DNA of 64,000 nucleotides from Gadus chalcogrammus (Eukaryota > Chordata > Actinopteri > Gadiformes > Gadidae). Below are positions 1 through 9,640 of this stretch, piece after piece; position 1 is the first letter of the stretch, and every line of letters begins with the position of its first letter. Below the pieces are notes generated by a model. That model was given only the letters and a program-made list of their open reading frames with translations, made no database searches and was not told the DNA's origin. Where the stretch lies: contig NC_079431.1 in NCBI RefSeq assembly GCF_026213295.1, forward strand, positions 15,052,231 through 15,116,230, in the 5' to 3' direction. Made by a program: the position numbers and the translations under genes.

Positions 1-536
1 ACTGAGATTCTCAGTGGCCATCGTCAAGGCAACAAAGTGTGTGCGTGACTGGAGAGGGCAGATATGTGTACACTGTAACGTGTGTGAATGTGTGTGTATA
101 ATCCCTCTCTGGCCAGCTTCGACAGGTCTTTGGTCTGTCCTGTCTGTGTGTTTATTGTTAGGCGTTCACGTGATAAGGATGAGTTGGAGTCTTGTCTAGA
201 TAGCTGCTTTTATATGCATTATGTGGCATGTAAACAAGCCGCCATATGAAACCACAGTGTTGTCTTTTATTTGAAGTGGGACAGAGGGTTGGGGAATTGC
301 CTCAGTCCAGTGCAATGTCCATCTGGCTGCTTTTTTTAAATATCTTTCCTCTTTCTTTCTCACTGTCTATTTTTTTTTCTTCCTCTCTTAATTCAAGTCA
401 AAGCACGTACAATGTTTAAGAAGTAACGTTTAACCCTTGAGTATAAAGTGCTTCACACATGACCATTGATAATATTTATACACCAAAACAAACTAAATAA
501 AGGACGCAAAGTAGATATGGAAGTAATTTCTATCTC

Positions 537-585
537 TCTCCCTCCCTCTCTCCCTCCCTCTCTCCCTCCCTCCCTCCCTCCCTCC
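537..585 (+). repeat. CCCT/CTCT simple repeat
   Basis: Pyrimidine tract of CTCCCTCC-type units in the PTPN4 intron, ending about 28 bp before the exon at 614. Confidence 0.85.
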
Positions 586-613
586 ATGTCTAACCCCATA
601 TCTCTGTCTACAG

Positions 614-760
614 ATGGAGATCCCCGCCTCCAGCCTGATCAACCGCTACATCGCGTGCCAGGGCCCGCTGCCCAACACCTGCCCTGACTTCTGGCAGATG
701 AGCTGGGAGCAGGGCTCCTCCATGGTGGTCATGCTGACCACCCAGGTGGAGCGAGGCCGG
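614..760 (+). CDS. ptpn4: PTPN4 exon: start of PTP domain seen here
   Basis: Acceptor TCTACAG ends at 613 and donor GTACGC begins at 761. The exon is 147 bp, 49 codons, phase 0 on both sides. It encodes [20 protein letters not shown] and ends VERGR. The leading ATG is an internal methionine (normally after Tyr-Ile-Asn in PTP domains), not a start. The CCCT tract at about 537-585 lies just upstream and may supply part of the pyrimidine tract. Confidence 0.93.
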
Positions 761-1866
761 GTACGCAGCAGGCAGCAGGGCTGGTTGTGGGAGAGGGAGG
801 GGGTCGGTGTGGTCATGGTGTCGGGAAGCCCAGCCGAAGGGGCCTTGGTTCCCACAATGTCCGCCGCCTAACTTGTAGACGTCCTGGATGAGAAAGAGGC
901 CCTGAACCATTTCCCTTTTCATTAAGGACATCTTTCTGAATTCACGGTCACTCTGGAGCAATTGATTAACTTTCACATTACAAATGGTTTTTTTTAAGTG
1001 CCACCATGATTTTTAATAGTGTTGCCCTTTGAGTGAACTGCCACCAGTGAATTAATTGTATCTAAATTAAATAAAAACCGGGCTCCCTACAAATGCATTT
1101 GTCCCGAGTGTGTACAGAAATGACTAATTTCTAATTATTACATTATAATAGATTAGAAAAAAGTATCTTCTTGAGAGATAGTGTATTTATTTGATGTATT
1201 ATCTGTGGTTCCATCTGTCATGCAGGTGAAATGCCACCAGTACTGGCCCAACCCGGGGAACAGCGCCACCTACGGGGGCTTCTCGGTCACGTGCCACACA
1301 GAGGAGGGCAACGCTGCTTTCCTGGTCCGAGAGATGACCCTCACACACACTCAGGTAGCACACACAGACACACACACACACACTCTCTCAGGTAACACGC
1401 ACACACTCTCAGGTAACACACACACATTCTCGGGTAACATAAGCACACTCTCAGGTAACCCACACACACATACAGATACAAAGCAAAAAATTCACACAGA
1501 AATGTCAAGCCTGTGTGTTCACAAACACACACAAACAGTGCTCTCCATGCACGTGACATAATGCACTGTGACAGGCGACGCGCGAAGGAAGTGACACGTG
1601 TGATGGAACAGGAAGTAGAGAAAAGGATAGAAGAGAAGGATCGGTGAAGAAAATTATATGAGATGAGAGCGGAGCGAGGGAGTCGCGGGACAGGAGGAGG
1701 GGGGGTAGGGATGAGCTGTTCCGGCCCCGAGGAGGTGCGTTGCCACAGCAACCGGTGTGGGCTGTTCTTTTCCTGGCTCCCTGATTCCGCATGCAGGACA
1801 AGCACCAGGCTCCTGTTTCCAGAGAGAGAGAGAGAGCGAGAGAGAGAGAGAGCGAGAGAGAGCGAG

Positions 1867-1919
<53 letters not shown>

Positions 1920-3636
1920 AGGGGGCCCACCAGGTAGAGTGCGTACCATTAAGGGTCACTCCTAACTGCCAAGAGCCGGGTTCGATTCCTGCCTGTGGTC
2001 ATTTGCATTGTCCTCCCCTCTCTCTCCCATTTCTTCCTGTCTAACTCACTCTATCTTCATGAAGCTATTTGTGTTTATTAAGAGAGTAAAGGGTGGTTTA
2101 TACTTAATTGGATGCGACAGGTGTAATCATAATAATTAGAGTTACGGATGTAATATGCTGTACTTAATGAGATACTACACTTATAATCATAATAAGAGAA
2201 TTAAGTGAGTGTTATACTTAATGAGATGCTACATGTATAATCATAATAATAAAAGAGTTAAGTGAGGGAATTTGTCGTGTTACTTCATCTTGGTGGTGGT
2301 TAGTGAGGTCCCCCCTTCACTGTAAAAAGCGTCTTTGAGTGTCTAGAAAAGCGCTATATAAATTCAATCCATTATTATACTTAGCACTCACTGTCATTGA
2401 CACACGCGCCCTGGTAAGAACACACGCACACACCGCAGCGACACAGTCGCCCAGGTAAAACGTTATGTTTTTAAACATAGGGAAGAGACCATTTTCTGAC
2501 CTCGAAAAGCAACGGCAGGTCGTTCATTTTGTCATATAAAAAACGTTAATTTCAAACATCGCGCCGACAAGTGACATGACCTTAAAGAGACAGTGTCCCT
2601 ATAACACAACGAAAATAACACGGTATGCTGAATTATGTCAATAGAGTCTACCAGAAGTCTACACTTTGTTGCTCAAATGTAATATTACCCTCCTCCTTGA
2701 GCTTCCCGAGATGTCTTTACACTTTGTTGCTCAAACTTAATATTACTCTTCTCCTTGAGCCTCCCGAAATATCTTGCGATATTGTTATCCCCCTTCCCCC
2801 CTGCAGACTGTTTTAGTTTTCTTATGTTTTGTGTCTATGCCAGGGGTCACCAACCTTTTTGAACCTGAGAGCTACTTCATGGGTACTGAGTCATACGAAG
2901 GGCGCCCAGTTTGATACTCTTCTGAAATAACAAATTTGCTCAGTTTGCCTTTAGTTATATATTATTAATATTGATTAATGATACTCATCTATGTGAAGAC
3001 ACTGATCATGTTAAGGATTTCTCCCAAAAATGATCGACAATGACTTAAGAAAGGTGGGAAAGAGTTGTTCAAGAATGAGCTGTGCTATTTCAGAACAGGC
3101 CTGCGGGCCCCTCATATAGTCCTTGCGGGCGCCCTGGTGCCCGCGGGCACTGTGTTGGTGACCCCTGGTCTGACTGTAGTCTACTGCTGCCTGTCTTGGC
3201 CAGGACACTGGAAGAGTTGTTTAATCTCAATGATGATTTTTATTTTCAACCAACCAACAGTAGTTGCCTTGCATTTTTCAGCCCTGAATAACAGTAAAAG
3301 CTATTTAATAATTTATTTGCATGCATAGTATACTACACTTTCTATTGAACAATTGTTAACTGTTAATTATAACTAGAGGATTGTGGAGGAAAACTGTAGT
3401 CATAATAATAAGAGAGTTAAGTGAGTGTTATACCTAATGAGATGCGACATGGCTAAAGGCCCAGAGGTTCATGTGTGTGTTCTCCGTCCCATGTGACCTT
3501 TAAAACACACGTCTCCACAGAGGGAGCCAATTACGATCACCCTCCGCCTGTGTCCATTGCTGTGGAGATAGATGTGTTTCCATGGTGACGCCAGTAGGGA
3601 ATGTTTAATAGGAAGAAGATTTTGAGTCTTGCCTAA

Positions 3637-3703
<67 letters not shown>

Positions 3704-3770
3704 TGTGGGTGTTTGTACGTGTGTATCTCTGGGTTTGTGTGTTCCCCTGTTGTGGTTGTGTGTTCCCCTG

Positions 3771-3826
<56 letters not shown>

Positions 3827-4738
3827 CCCTTTTGTGTGTGGTATCAGAGTGAGCAGGAGAGGGAGCTCACCCAGATCCAGTACGTGGCGTGGCCCGACCA
3901 CGGCGTTCCCGATGACTCCACGGACTTCCTGGACTTTGTGGCGCTGGTCCGCAGCAAGCGGGCCGGACGGGACCAGCCCATGGTGGTCCACTGCAGGTGT
4001 GTGTGTGTGTGTGCGCTCGCTGTTGTTGCATTTACAAAGCTGGAATTTGTCGTGTTACTTCATCAAACATAGATATATCTTTAATTATTATGTTACGAGA
4101 TTGTTTTCATGGAGATCCCGACACAGTGTTGTCATTTGGGGATGATTAAGAAATAATTGATGCCACCTGTTGTGGAACTATTTAAAACGTCTCCCCTATT
4201 TGCCTTATTTCTCCCTCTCTCTCATCTCCTTCTCTCTCTTTACATCTTGATCTCTCCCTCTGTCTCTCTCCCCTTCCTCCCTCTCAGTGCTGGGATAGGT
4301 CGCACGGGGGTGCTGGTAACCATGGAGACAGCGTTGTGTCTGATGGAGTACGGTCAGCCGGTCCACCCGCTGGACATCGTGAGGACCATGAGGGACCAGC
4401 GGGCCATGATGATCCAGACCCCAGTACGTATGCACGCATGTGGGCATGCACACGGACGCACACACACTCATTCCCTCATTCATTCTTTCAATTATACACA
4501 TATACATATACAGCCCCCTGCTGTTTCCTGCAGTTCTTTGGACAACAACATATTCAAACTGTGTTTCTAAATGCTTTTTATTTCATTTTCCATCGCTCTA
4601 TCTCGACTCACCTCCTATATCTCTGTTCTTCCTTTTCACCTCGCTCTCTGTCTCTCTGTCTCCGTCTCTCCGTCTCTCCGTCTCTCTGTCTCTCTGTCTC
4701 TCTGTCTCACTCTCTCACTCTCTCTCTGTCTCTCTGTC

Positions 4739-4819
<81 letters not shown>

Positions 4820-5277
4820 AGAGCCAGTATCGTTTCGTGTGCGAGGCCATCCTGAAGGTGTTCGAGGAGGGGCTGGTCTCCCCCGTCAAGGCGGGACTCT
4901 TCCAGCCGAGGGAGAGGGAAGCGGAGGAGGAGCGGGGCGGCCAGGAGCTGGAGGCGGGGAACGACGGAGGGGAGGCTGGGCTGGAGGAGGACGAGGAGAT
5001 GGACATGGAAGGGGGTCTGGACCAGGACGATGATGACGAGGATGACGAGGATGACGACGACGACGAGGATGATGATGAGGAGGATGATGATGATGACGAT
5101 GAGGATGATGATGACGACGATGTGGAGGTTTTGGACGTGGGACGGGTGGTGGAGGAGGAGGAAGAGGAGGAAGAGCTTGAGGAGCCCAGCGTTGCCAGCG
5201 CGACGAGTGTGACCAGCGAGGCCAGCTTGAACCCTGAACCCCAACCCCAATCTGAACCTGATCCCGTCGACCCATGA
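614..5277 (+). CDS. ptpn4: PTPN4 3' part: protein tyrosine phosphatase, catalytic domain and C-terminus (five exons)
   Basis: Non-receptor protein tyrosine phosphatase of the FERM-PDZ class. It removes phosphate from phosphotyrosine on cytoplasmic and membrane-associated proteins. Only the 3' end of the gene lies here, as exons 614-760, 1226-1354, 3848-3996, 4288-4423 and 4822-5277, all with GT-AG borders and consistent phase. Visible PTP landmarks are YIACQGPLP, the WPD loop (Trp-Pro-Asp at 3890-3898), the signature [10 protein letters not shown] split across an intron (catalytic Cys codon 3992-3994, Arg codon 4301-4303) and the Q-loop [24 protein letters not shown] and the TCHxEEGN segment resemble PTPN4 more than PTPN3. 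EPB41L5 lying immediately downstream is the human 2q14.2 arrangement, which supports the name. The FERM and PDZ exons must lie upstream of the window. The C-terminus is much longer than in mammals and is strongly acidic. Which teleost paralogue (a or b) this is cannot be told. Confidence 0.93.
1226..1354 (+). CDS. ptpn4: PTPN4 exon: central PTP domain
   Basis: Acceptor TCATGCAG ends at 1225 and donor GTAGCA begins at 1355. The exon is 129 bp, 43 codons, phase 0. It encodes [18 protein letters not shown] and ends REMTLTHTQ. The exon end TCAG|GTA is echoed by a downstream tandem array of donor-like sites (1388-1459). Confidence 0.92.
1388..1459 (+). repeat. 21-bp tandem repeat carrying splice-donor-like TCAGGTAAC
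   Basis: The GTAAC of successive units starts at 1392, 1413, 1434 and 1455, an exact 21-bp period. The third unit has TCGG in place of TCAG. The array lies directly after the true exon donor at 1355. Confidence 0.8.
1821..1913 (+). repeat. GA microsatellite
   Basis: AG repeat with scattered CG interruptions in the PTPN4 intron. The overlapping open frames are translations of this tract. Confidence 0.95.
1921..2045 (+). mobile_element. tRNA-derived SINE (head region)
   Basis: The segment GGTTCGATTCCTGCCTG matches a Pol III B box, and an A-box-like stretch precedes it. The following TCATTTGCATTGTCCTCCCC and a CTCTCTCC tail are typical of fish SINEs. It is not a functional tRNA because no cloverleaf is preserved. 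Confidence 0.6.
2095..2270 (+). repeat. About 57-60 bp tandem repeat, three units
   Basis: Diverged units contain TAATCATAATAATAAGAG, TTAAGTGAGTG and ATACTTAATGAGATGC. A further unit lies at about 3391-3450, beyond an inserted element, which suggests the array was split. Confidence 0.7.
2395..3353 (+). mobile_element. Dispersed repeat, copy 1 (interrupted by a hAT-like element)
   Basis: This stretch, minus 2841-3167, aligns by eye with 59735-60620. Shared landmarks include ACACGCGC, CCGCAGCGACACA, TCGCCCAGGTAA, GTCATATAAAAA, AGAGACAGTGTCCCTATAAC, CTACACTTTGTTGCTCAA and TTTAATCTCAATGATGATT. It has no coding capacity. I see no clear terminal inverted repeats, so its class is unknown. Confidence 0.75.
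2841..3167 (+). mobile_element. Short hAT-like element inside the dispersed repeat
   Basis: 327 bp with inverted ends CAGGGGTCACCAACC and GTTGGTGACCCCTG. CAGGGGT-type ends are typical of hAT transposons. It contains no transposase. The flanking 8-mers (2833-2840 and 3168-3175) match only in part, so the target duplication is decayed or absent. The other copy of the host repeat lacks the insertion at about 60412. Confidence 0.7.
3641..3824 (+). repeat. GT microsatellites upstream of PTPN4 catalytic exon
   Basis: Two GT tracts, 3641-3700 and about 3774-3824, separated by an imperfect duplicated TTCCCCTGTTGT segment. The second ends about 24 nt before the exon at 3848. Confidence 0.95.
3848..3996 (+). 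CDS. ptpn4: PTPN4 exon: WPD loop and catalytic cysteine
   Basis: Acceptor GGTATCAG ends at 3847. The exon is 149 bp and ends in phase 2 after CAC TGC AG; the Ser codon is completed by the next exon. It contains [17 protein letters not shown] with the general-acid Asp, and the nucleophile Cys at 3992-3994. The donor sits inside a short GT repeat (3997-4011), and a long GT tract ends about 24 nt before the exon. Confidence 0.93.
4288..4423 (+). CDS. ptpn4: PTPN4 exon: P-loop arginine and Q-loop
   Basis: Acceptor CCTCTCAG ends at 4287 and donor GTACGT begins at 4424. The exon is 136 bp. The leading T completes Ser; [19 protein letters not shown] follows and completes the PTP signature. It ends [10 protein letters not shown]. 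Confidence 0.93.
4638..4816 (+). repeat. CT-rich microsatellite at PTPN4 terminal-exon acceptor
   Basis: TCTCTG/TCTCTC repeat passing into pure CT and running to within 6 nt of the acceptor at 4821, so it serves as the polypyrimidine tract. The reverse-strand Arg/Glu frames here are artefacts. Confidence 0.95.
4822..5277 (+). CDS. ptpn4: PTPN4 terminal coding exon with acidic C-terminal extension
   Basis: Acceptor CTCGATAG ends at 4821 and a TGA stop occupies 5275-5277. It opens with [19 protein letters not shown], the conserved end of the PTP domain. About 130 further residues follow, first Arg/Glu-rich, then a block of almost pure Asp/Glu (about 4984-5130), then a Val-rich patch and a second Glu run, then a Ser/Pro-rich end (codons for [14 protein letters not shown]). 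From memory, mammalian PTPN4 ends within about 10 residues of EEG. The acidic block is built from GAT/GAC/GAG triplet repeats. The frame is uninterrupted and in phase with the conserved part, so it should be translated if this exon is used as drawn. Confidence 0.88.
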   Translation, partial: SQYRFVCEAILKVFEEGLVSPVKAGLFQPREREAEEERGGQELEAGNDGGEAGLEEDEEMDMEGGLDQDDDDEDDEDDDDDEDDDEEDDDDDDEDDDDDDVEVLDVGRVVEEEEEEEELEEPSVASATSVTSEASLNPEPQPQSEPDPVDP

Positions 5278-6180
5278 CCCTTTGACCTTTGGCAGAGGGG
5301 GAGTGGGAAACGAGGCTTGGGGGGCGGGAGGGTTGCACGAGGAAGTGGCCGGAGGATTGAACAAAAAGCACTGTTGCACTTTACGCCGATTTAGAGAAAA
5401 AGAACAAAAAAAGAGAGAAAACGGAAACGACAGATAAAAAATGAGCTAGCGACCAGAGCAAAGGAGGAGAAGAAACGCGAACCAGATCTGGTGGAGGAGT
5501 AGAATCCCAGCCGTGTTGAATAGGTACCATTAGGGACGCTGTGTGTTCTGGGTAAACTAAACAATTAAAAAAAGAAAGAGAGGAAAACATTGAGAGAGAG
5601 AGAGGAGACGATAAACTGTAGTGGGGTGTCGCTGTAGTGCCATACGTATCAAGGGGGAGGGGCGCCAACACTTTAGATAGAGGTTGTTTTATTCTACTTT
5701 CCTTTCTTTTGTACCGGCCTCTTCCCTCCTCTCGGTCAGAAGGTGTCTTCTTTTTCGTTTCTTATTTTACATTATACTCCTCGTCCTTCTGGCTGATAGA
5801 GAATGAACTGTGTTTTGCTTCTTCTTTTTTTTTTTTTAAAGAGTATTTATTGTGTTTTATGTTGGTGTCCGAGCTTGTTCCCCAAACACGACAAGTTGTC
5901 CGTTTTTGTTAGTGCGATTCTAGCTCCCCTGGTGAAATCATAGCTGTTAAAAATCGTAGTGTGATTCCTTAACTCCCCAACTCTTAATTTCCTTTTTTAA
6001 TCCTTCGTAACTAAAAGAAAAAGAAAAGACAGTGGTTTTTAATTTATTGTTCTTGATTTGATGCTTTGCTCTGCTTTCTCCGCCAACCCCCCCGGATGGT
6101 CAGCGAGACGGAGAGAAGCACTTAGGGTCTCATCTTGTTCCCCCCCCTACCCCTCCCCCGCCTTGTACGCTTTGTGTGAG

Positions 6181-6345
6181 AGCACACACACGCACACAAG
6201 TAAAACACATGCACATACAGACGGAAAGGCACATACACACATCACACATACAAACACTCACTCATAGCCACACACACACACACACACACTCATAGCCACA
6301 AACACACACACACACACGTATGGATACAAACACATGCACACAAAT
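6181..6345 (+). repeat. AC-rich imperfect microsatellite in 3' UTR
   Basis: ACACAC runs interrupted by other triplets within the PTPN4 3' UTR. Confidence 0.85.
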
Positions 6346-8513
6346 ACACACACGCGTACGTATGTATAAAAATACTCACGTTTATCTCTGTCCATTTCCG
6401 TTGGCTATTGAATAAAACAGGTTTCTAAGCTTCAGGTCATCCGTCTGTCCAGGACACCCGTCTGTCCGGGCAGCGCCTGTAGTCAGGGGTGACCGCGGTA
6501 GCAATGTCATTACAGAGAAAGTTCCCAACTTCAACAACCAGTATATCTTCTATACACCAACAACGCCAAGAGGGTGGGGTTTAAAATTCGGTTGGTGTCC
6601 TTACCCCAGCAATCTCTGAGTGTGTCCCAATGAGTAAATTAATATGCTGAAACGGGATGCTTCAAAACCAGTATCAGGGCAATAAGTGCGTATAAGAGTG
6701 TTTTAAAAACTCCTTAAGCTATCTCCTGGCATTCCCCAGTTCCCCAACCAGTCCCGAGTGCGTCCGAACCAGCAGCAGCGTTTACCCAGTCTGACCATTA
6801 AAGCGGTACGTTAATAACTCATCATGATTTTAATTCATATTTTTCAATTAAATGTATTTTATCCATCAAAGATAATGTAATCGGGGGAGATCGACTGATG
6901 AGGGTGTGTTTTGTGAGAGCGACTGGCAGTTTAAAACGCTGCCGTCCCTTGATTCAAATATTTGAATTATTTAATTTTAAATACTGACTGAGCTTCGGGT
7001 ACTCTTCTCATTATTGACTTTAGTGCGTGCTTACATCCTCCTGGATAAGCCTACTGCGTGCGTGTCTTTGTGTGGCTGTTGTATGTGCTCCTCGGCTGCC
7101 CTATGTCTCCCCTCATCATCGTCATCGTCATTGCTGGTGTTCAGTGACGTGTCTTATTTCCATGCGTCTTATCTCCAGTGTGATACTGATTTTCCATTAG
7201 CGTTTTCTTTGAGAAACGGGCGAATCCGCCACCCGTGTGCGCTGGTTCCTATCCCATAGGACCCCGGTCCCATAGGACCCCCCTCCCGCCACATAGCCCG
7301 GCGGTTCGAGCTATACCTGAGCTGATGGAAAAGCTGCATGGGGTCAACCGACCGATCCTACCCGCGCCCGCACTGCAGGGTTCTCGCTAGTCACACATGA
7401 GCACCCTCAAACTCTTCCTGATGTCAGAGAGAGAGAGAGAGAGACCCCCCTCTCTCCCTCCCTCCCTGTGTGTCAGCCCCCCTATACAGCCAATCATCTC
7501 TTAAGGCCACTCAGACACAAACCCATCTGCCTCACCTTCACATGAGTTCTTCCCAAGGCCTCCATGTTGGATCCAGTTACACAGATCCAACGCTCTGCTT
7601 CAGTCTGCAGAGTTGGAAGGCAACAGTAAACGCATAAGACAACACATCTCATTGTAAACACGAGGGCCTACAGGGGCTATTTTTTTCTTTTTGAATGCTT
7701 GATTGGTTGATTGATTTGTGGTGTTGTTTTTGTTTTTTACAATTGAACAAGAGTATTTTAAGCTTGAATCGCTCCGACAAATGAATCATCAAAAAGGTTA
7801 AATCAAGTCAATCTTCAAGGATTATTTTAATTGTGGTATTTTTTTGGTTGTGCTTTTTAATTTGCAGTTTAAGCCAGAAGAACAGGTTTTTATAACTGGG
7901 CGAAACTTAAAAAGAACTAAACTTTGAGACTGCCATCCTGTTATCCAGAGGTGATGATGTTAAAAATAATCACAAGACATTCAACCTTTTTCCCAAGAGG
8001 AATGACAGGAATCATGACTCGAGACAGGAAGTATACAGCAACATCTAAAAGTTTTTGTTGTTTTTTTCCCTTTATGTGAAAATCTGAGTTGGGGGAGTAT
8101 CTTAAGATTTCATGTTCACAAATGTCCAGCAATGAGCGTTCTCATAATGTTCCAAGTGTTGTGTTTCCCAACATAGAGGGTACTGGTGCGTGTGCGTTTA
8201 GGGTACTGGTTAGCGGTCGCCTAAAGGGGAGGGCGAGAGGGGTTAGCTGAATGGTATTTTTGTAACGAATAAGAAAAAAATAAATGAGACGCATTCTAGC
8301 TAACTAGAGAAAGGACGGCACTTTGCAGAAAACGGTAGTGCTACTGAAAAATAAGTCTGAGACCGAAAAAGGGTCCTCTTCGATCAGTTGTCTTTTTTTA
8401 TTTATCATTTTATTTTTTTGTCTTTGTTTTAAAAAAAATTAAATAAAGACACCTGTAGGGAACAAGAAACAAATAGAGAACTCCTAACTTCACCGTGCCA
8501 CTTGTTTATTTTG

Positions 8514-8540
8514 TGTAAATAATACTAGACCTTGTAAATA
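8514..8540 (+). promoter_or_regulatory. Two Pumilio-type elements in the PTPN4 3' UTR
   Basis: Two copies of TGTAAATA (8514-8521 and 8533-8540) lie 19 bp apart and 27 nt before the distal poly(A) signal. UGUANAUA is the known PUM1/PUM2 recognition sequence. Function here is inferred. Confidence 0.5.
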
Positions 8541-8566
8541 CAATGTTGTATATGAAAAATATTTAA

Positions 8567-8572
8567 AATAAA
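8567..8572 (+). terminator. Distal PTPN4 poly(A) signal
   Basis: Canonical AATAAA followed about 20 nt later by TGTGAG and a T-rich stretch. An alternative AATAAA lies at 8442-8447. Confidence 0.6.
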
Positions 8573-8590
8573 AGGGAAAATCATTTGTGA

Positions 8591-9510
8591 GTTGAAACTG
8601 TTGTTTTTTTCTTCCGTTTTAGACTGGTTTATTTTTGTTTACATTAACTTTACTTTGTGGATCATTATAACGTGACACAATATGGTGTACTGAGACGATG
8701 GCTTGACTCAATCTATAACAACAAATACAAGATGACACCAGACTACTGTATGGTACTTGCCAATGTTTCCTAGAAATGTGGATATCTCCTAGGTTTCCTG
8801 GGTCTCTATAAGCAAGCTTGTCACCAATTAGCGCGTGTCTGTCCAAGCACAGAGACCTGGGTTCAGTTCACCTTGCTCGTCCACATTGTGAAAGTGAGGT
8901 TATGCAGAGAGTGTAGTTAATTGAGTCTGAGGAACAAACTCCTGTAGGCAAAAGTCCTGGGAGTTAAATATGAATTGCAGTTAAAAAGTGGGAGTGGGGA
9001 GGAAAAGGTCTGAAGGTCATGTTGGAGCCCAAGAATTCTGGAAGCGTCTTCATATGCATGTTCCATGGACATCAGGTTTCACCAGAGGGGGGCACTACTG
9101 TTGAATGAACATGTCAGCCATTAAGGTTTACCTTCAAGTTTTCTGAAATTTATATTGGAAAACAAACTTTTTACTTGTTCAACATAAATTAAGAATTTTC
9201 TAAGCATCATTAATTAATTTAATTAGTTATCTCAACATCTTACTGCAAATTCCATCAGAAAACATATTCATATACAATTATTACAACTTAATTTAATGAA
9301 ATGTGTTGGGACAGAAAATACCAAGAATTGTGAGGCTATTTAAATTATTAACTAATCAACATTTTAGACATCCAATAATAATATATAAATGTAGATACCC
9401 CAAAATGCGAATAAGAATTGATATGCCTGCATTGTTTTTCAAATATTATACAAATTATTTGGTTATAATAATTTCATTTAATACAAAAATTGCTAACGTT
9501 TCGTCACGTT
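8591..9510. other. Short intergenic spacer between PTPN4 and EPB41L5
   Basis: AT-rich sequence of about 900 bp between the distal PTPN4 poly(A) signal and the GC-richer EPB41L5 promoter. I see no gene or recognisable repeat in it. Confidence 0.5.
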
Positions 9511-9519
9511 TTCGTCAAG

Positions 9520-9640
9520 TTAAAGTGACGTCACATCCGGAAGGATATCTCGGCCCCTCCCACTGTTGTGTTGGGACCCTGACGTCAGATCCGGAGGGGG
9601 ACCCTAGGCTCCTCCCACTGTTGTTGGGACCTGCACAGAG
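9520..9640 (+). promoter_or_regulatory. Putative EPB41L5 promoter with duplicated CRE/ETS module
   Basis: Two full palindromic CRE sites, TGACGTCA at 9526-9533 and 9580-9587, are each followed one base later by ATCCGGA (ETS-like) and then by CTCCCACTGTTG. The repeat period is 54 bp. The local rise in GC and CpG after AT-rich sequence, and the donor-bearing segment that follows, support a promoter. The start site cannot be fixed from sequence. Confidence 0.6.

Larger units (their letters stand above)
5278..8590 (+). other. ptpn4: PTPN4 3' untranslated region
   Basis: Untranslated sequence following the stop. It holds an AC-rich microsatellite at about 6181-6345, a possible early poly(A) signal AATAAA at 6411-6416, and distal signals at 8442-8447 and 8567-8572. 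The last is followed by a T/G-rich stretch, as expected at a cleavage site. No open frame here looks coding. The 3' boundary is inferred from the signals. Confidence 0.65.

Noticed and set aside
1921..2045. tRNA gene
   Set aside because: Only a B-box-like segment is present; no cloverleaf or acceptor stem, so a SINE is the better call.
4636..5379. Minus-strand frame of 247 codons opposite the last PTPN4 exon
   Set aside because: Shadow of the CT tract and of the acidic-tail triplets; the plus strand carries the conserved phosphatase end.
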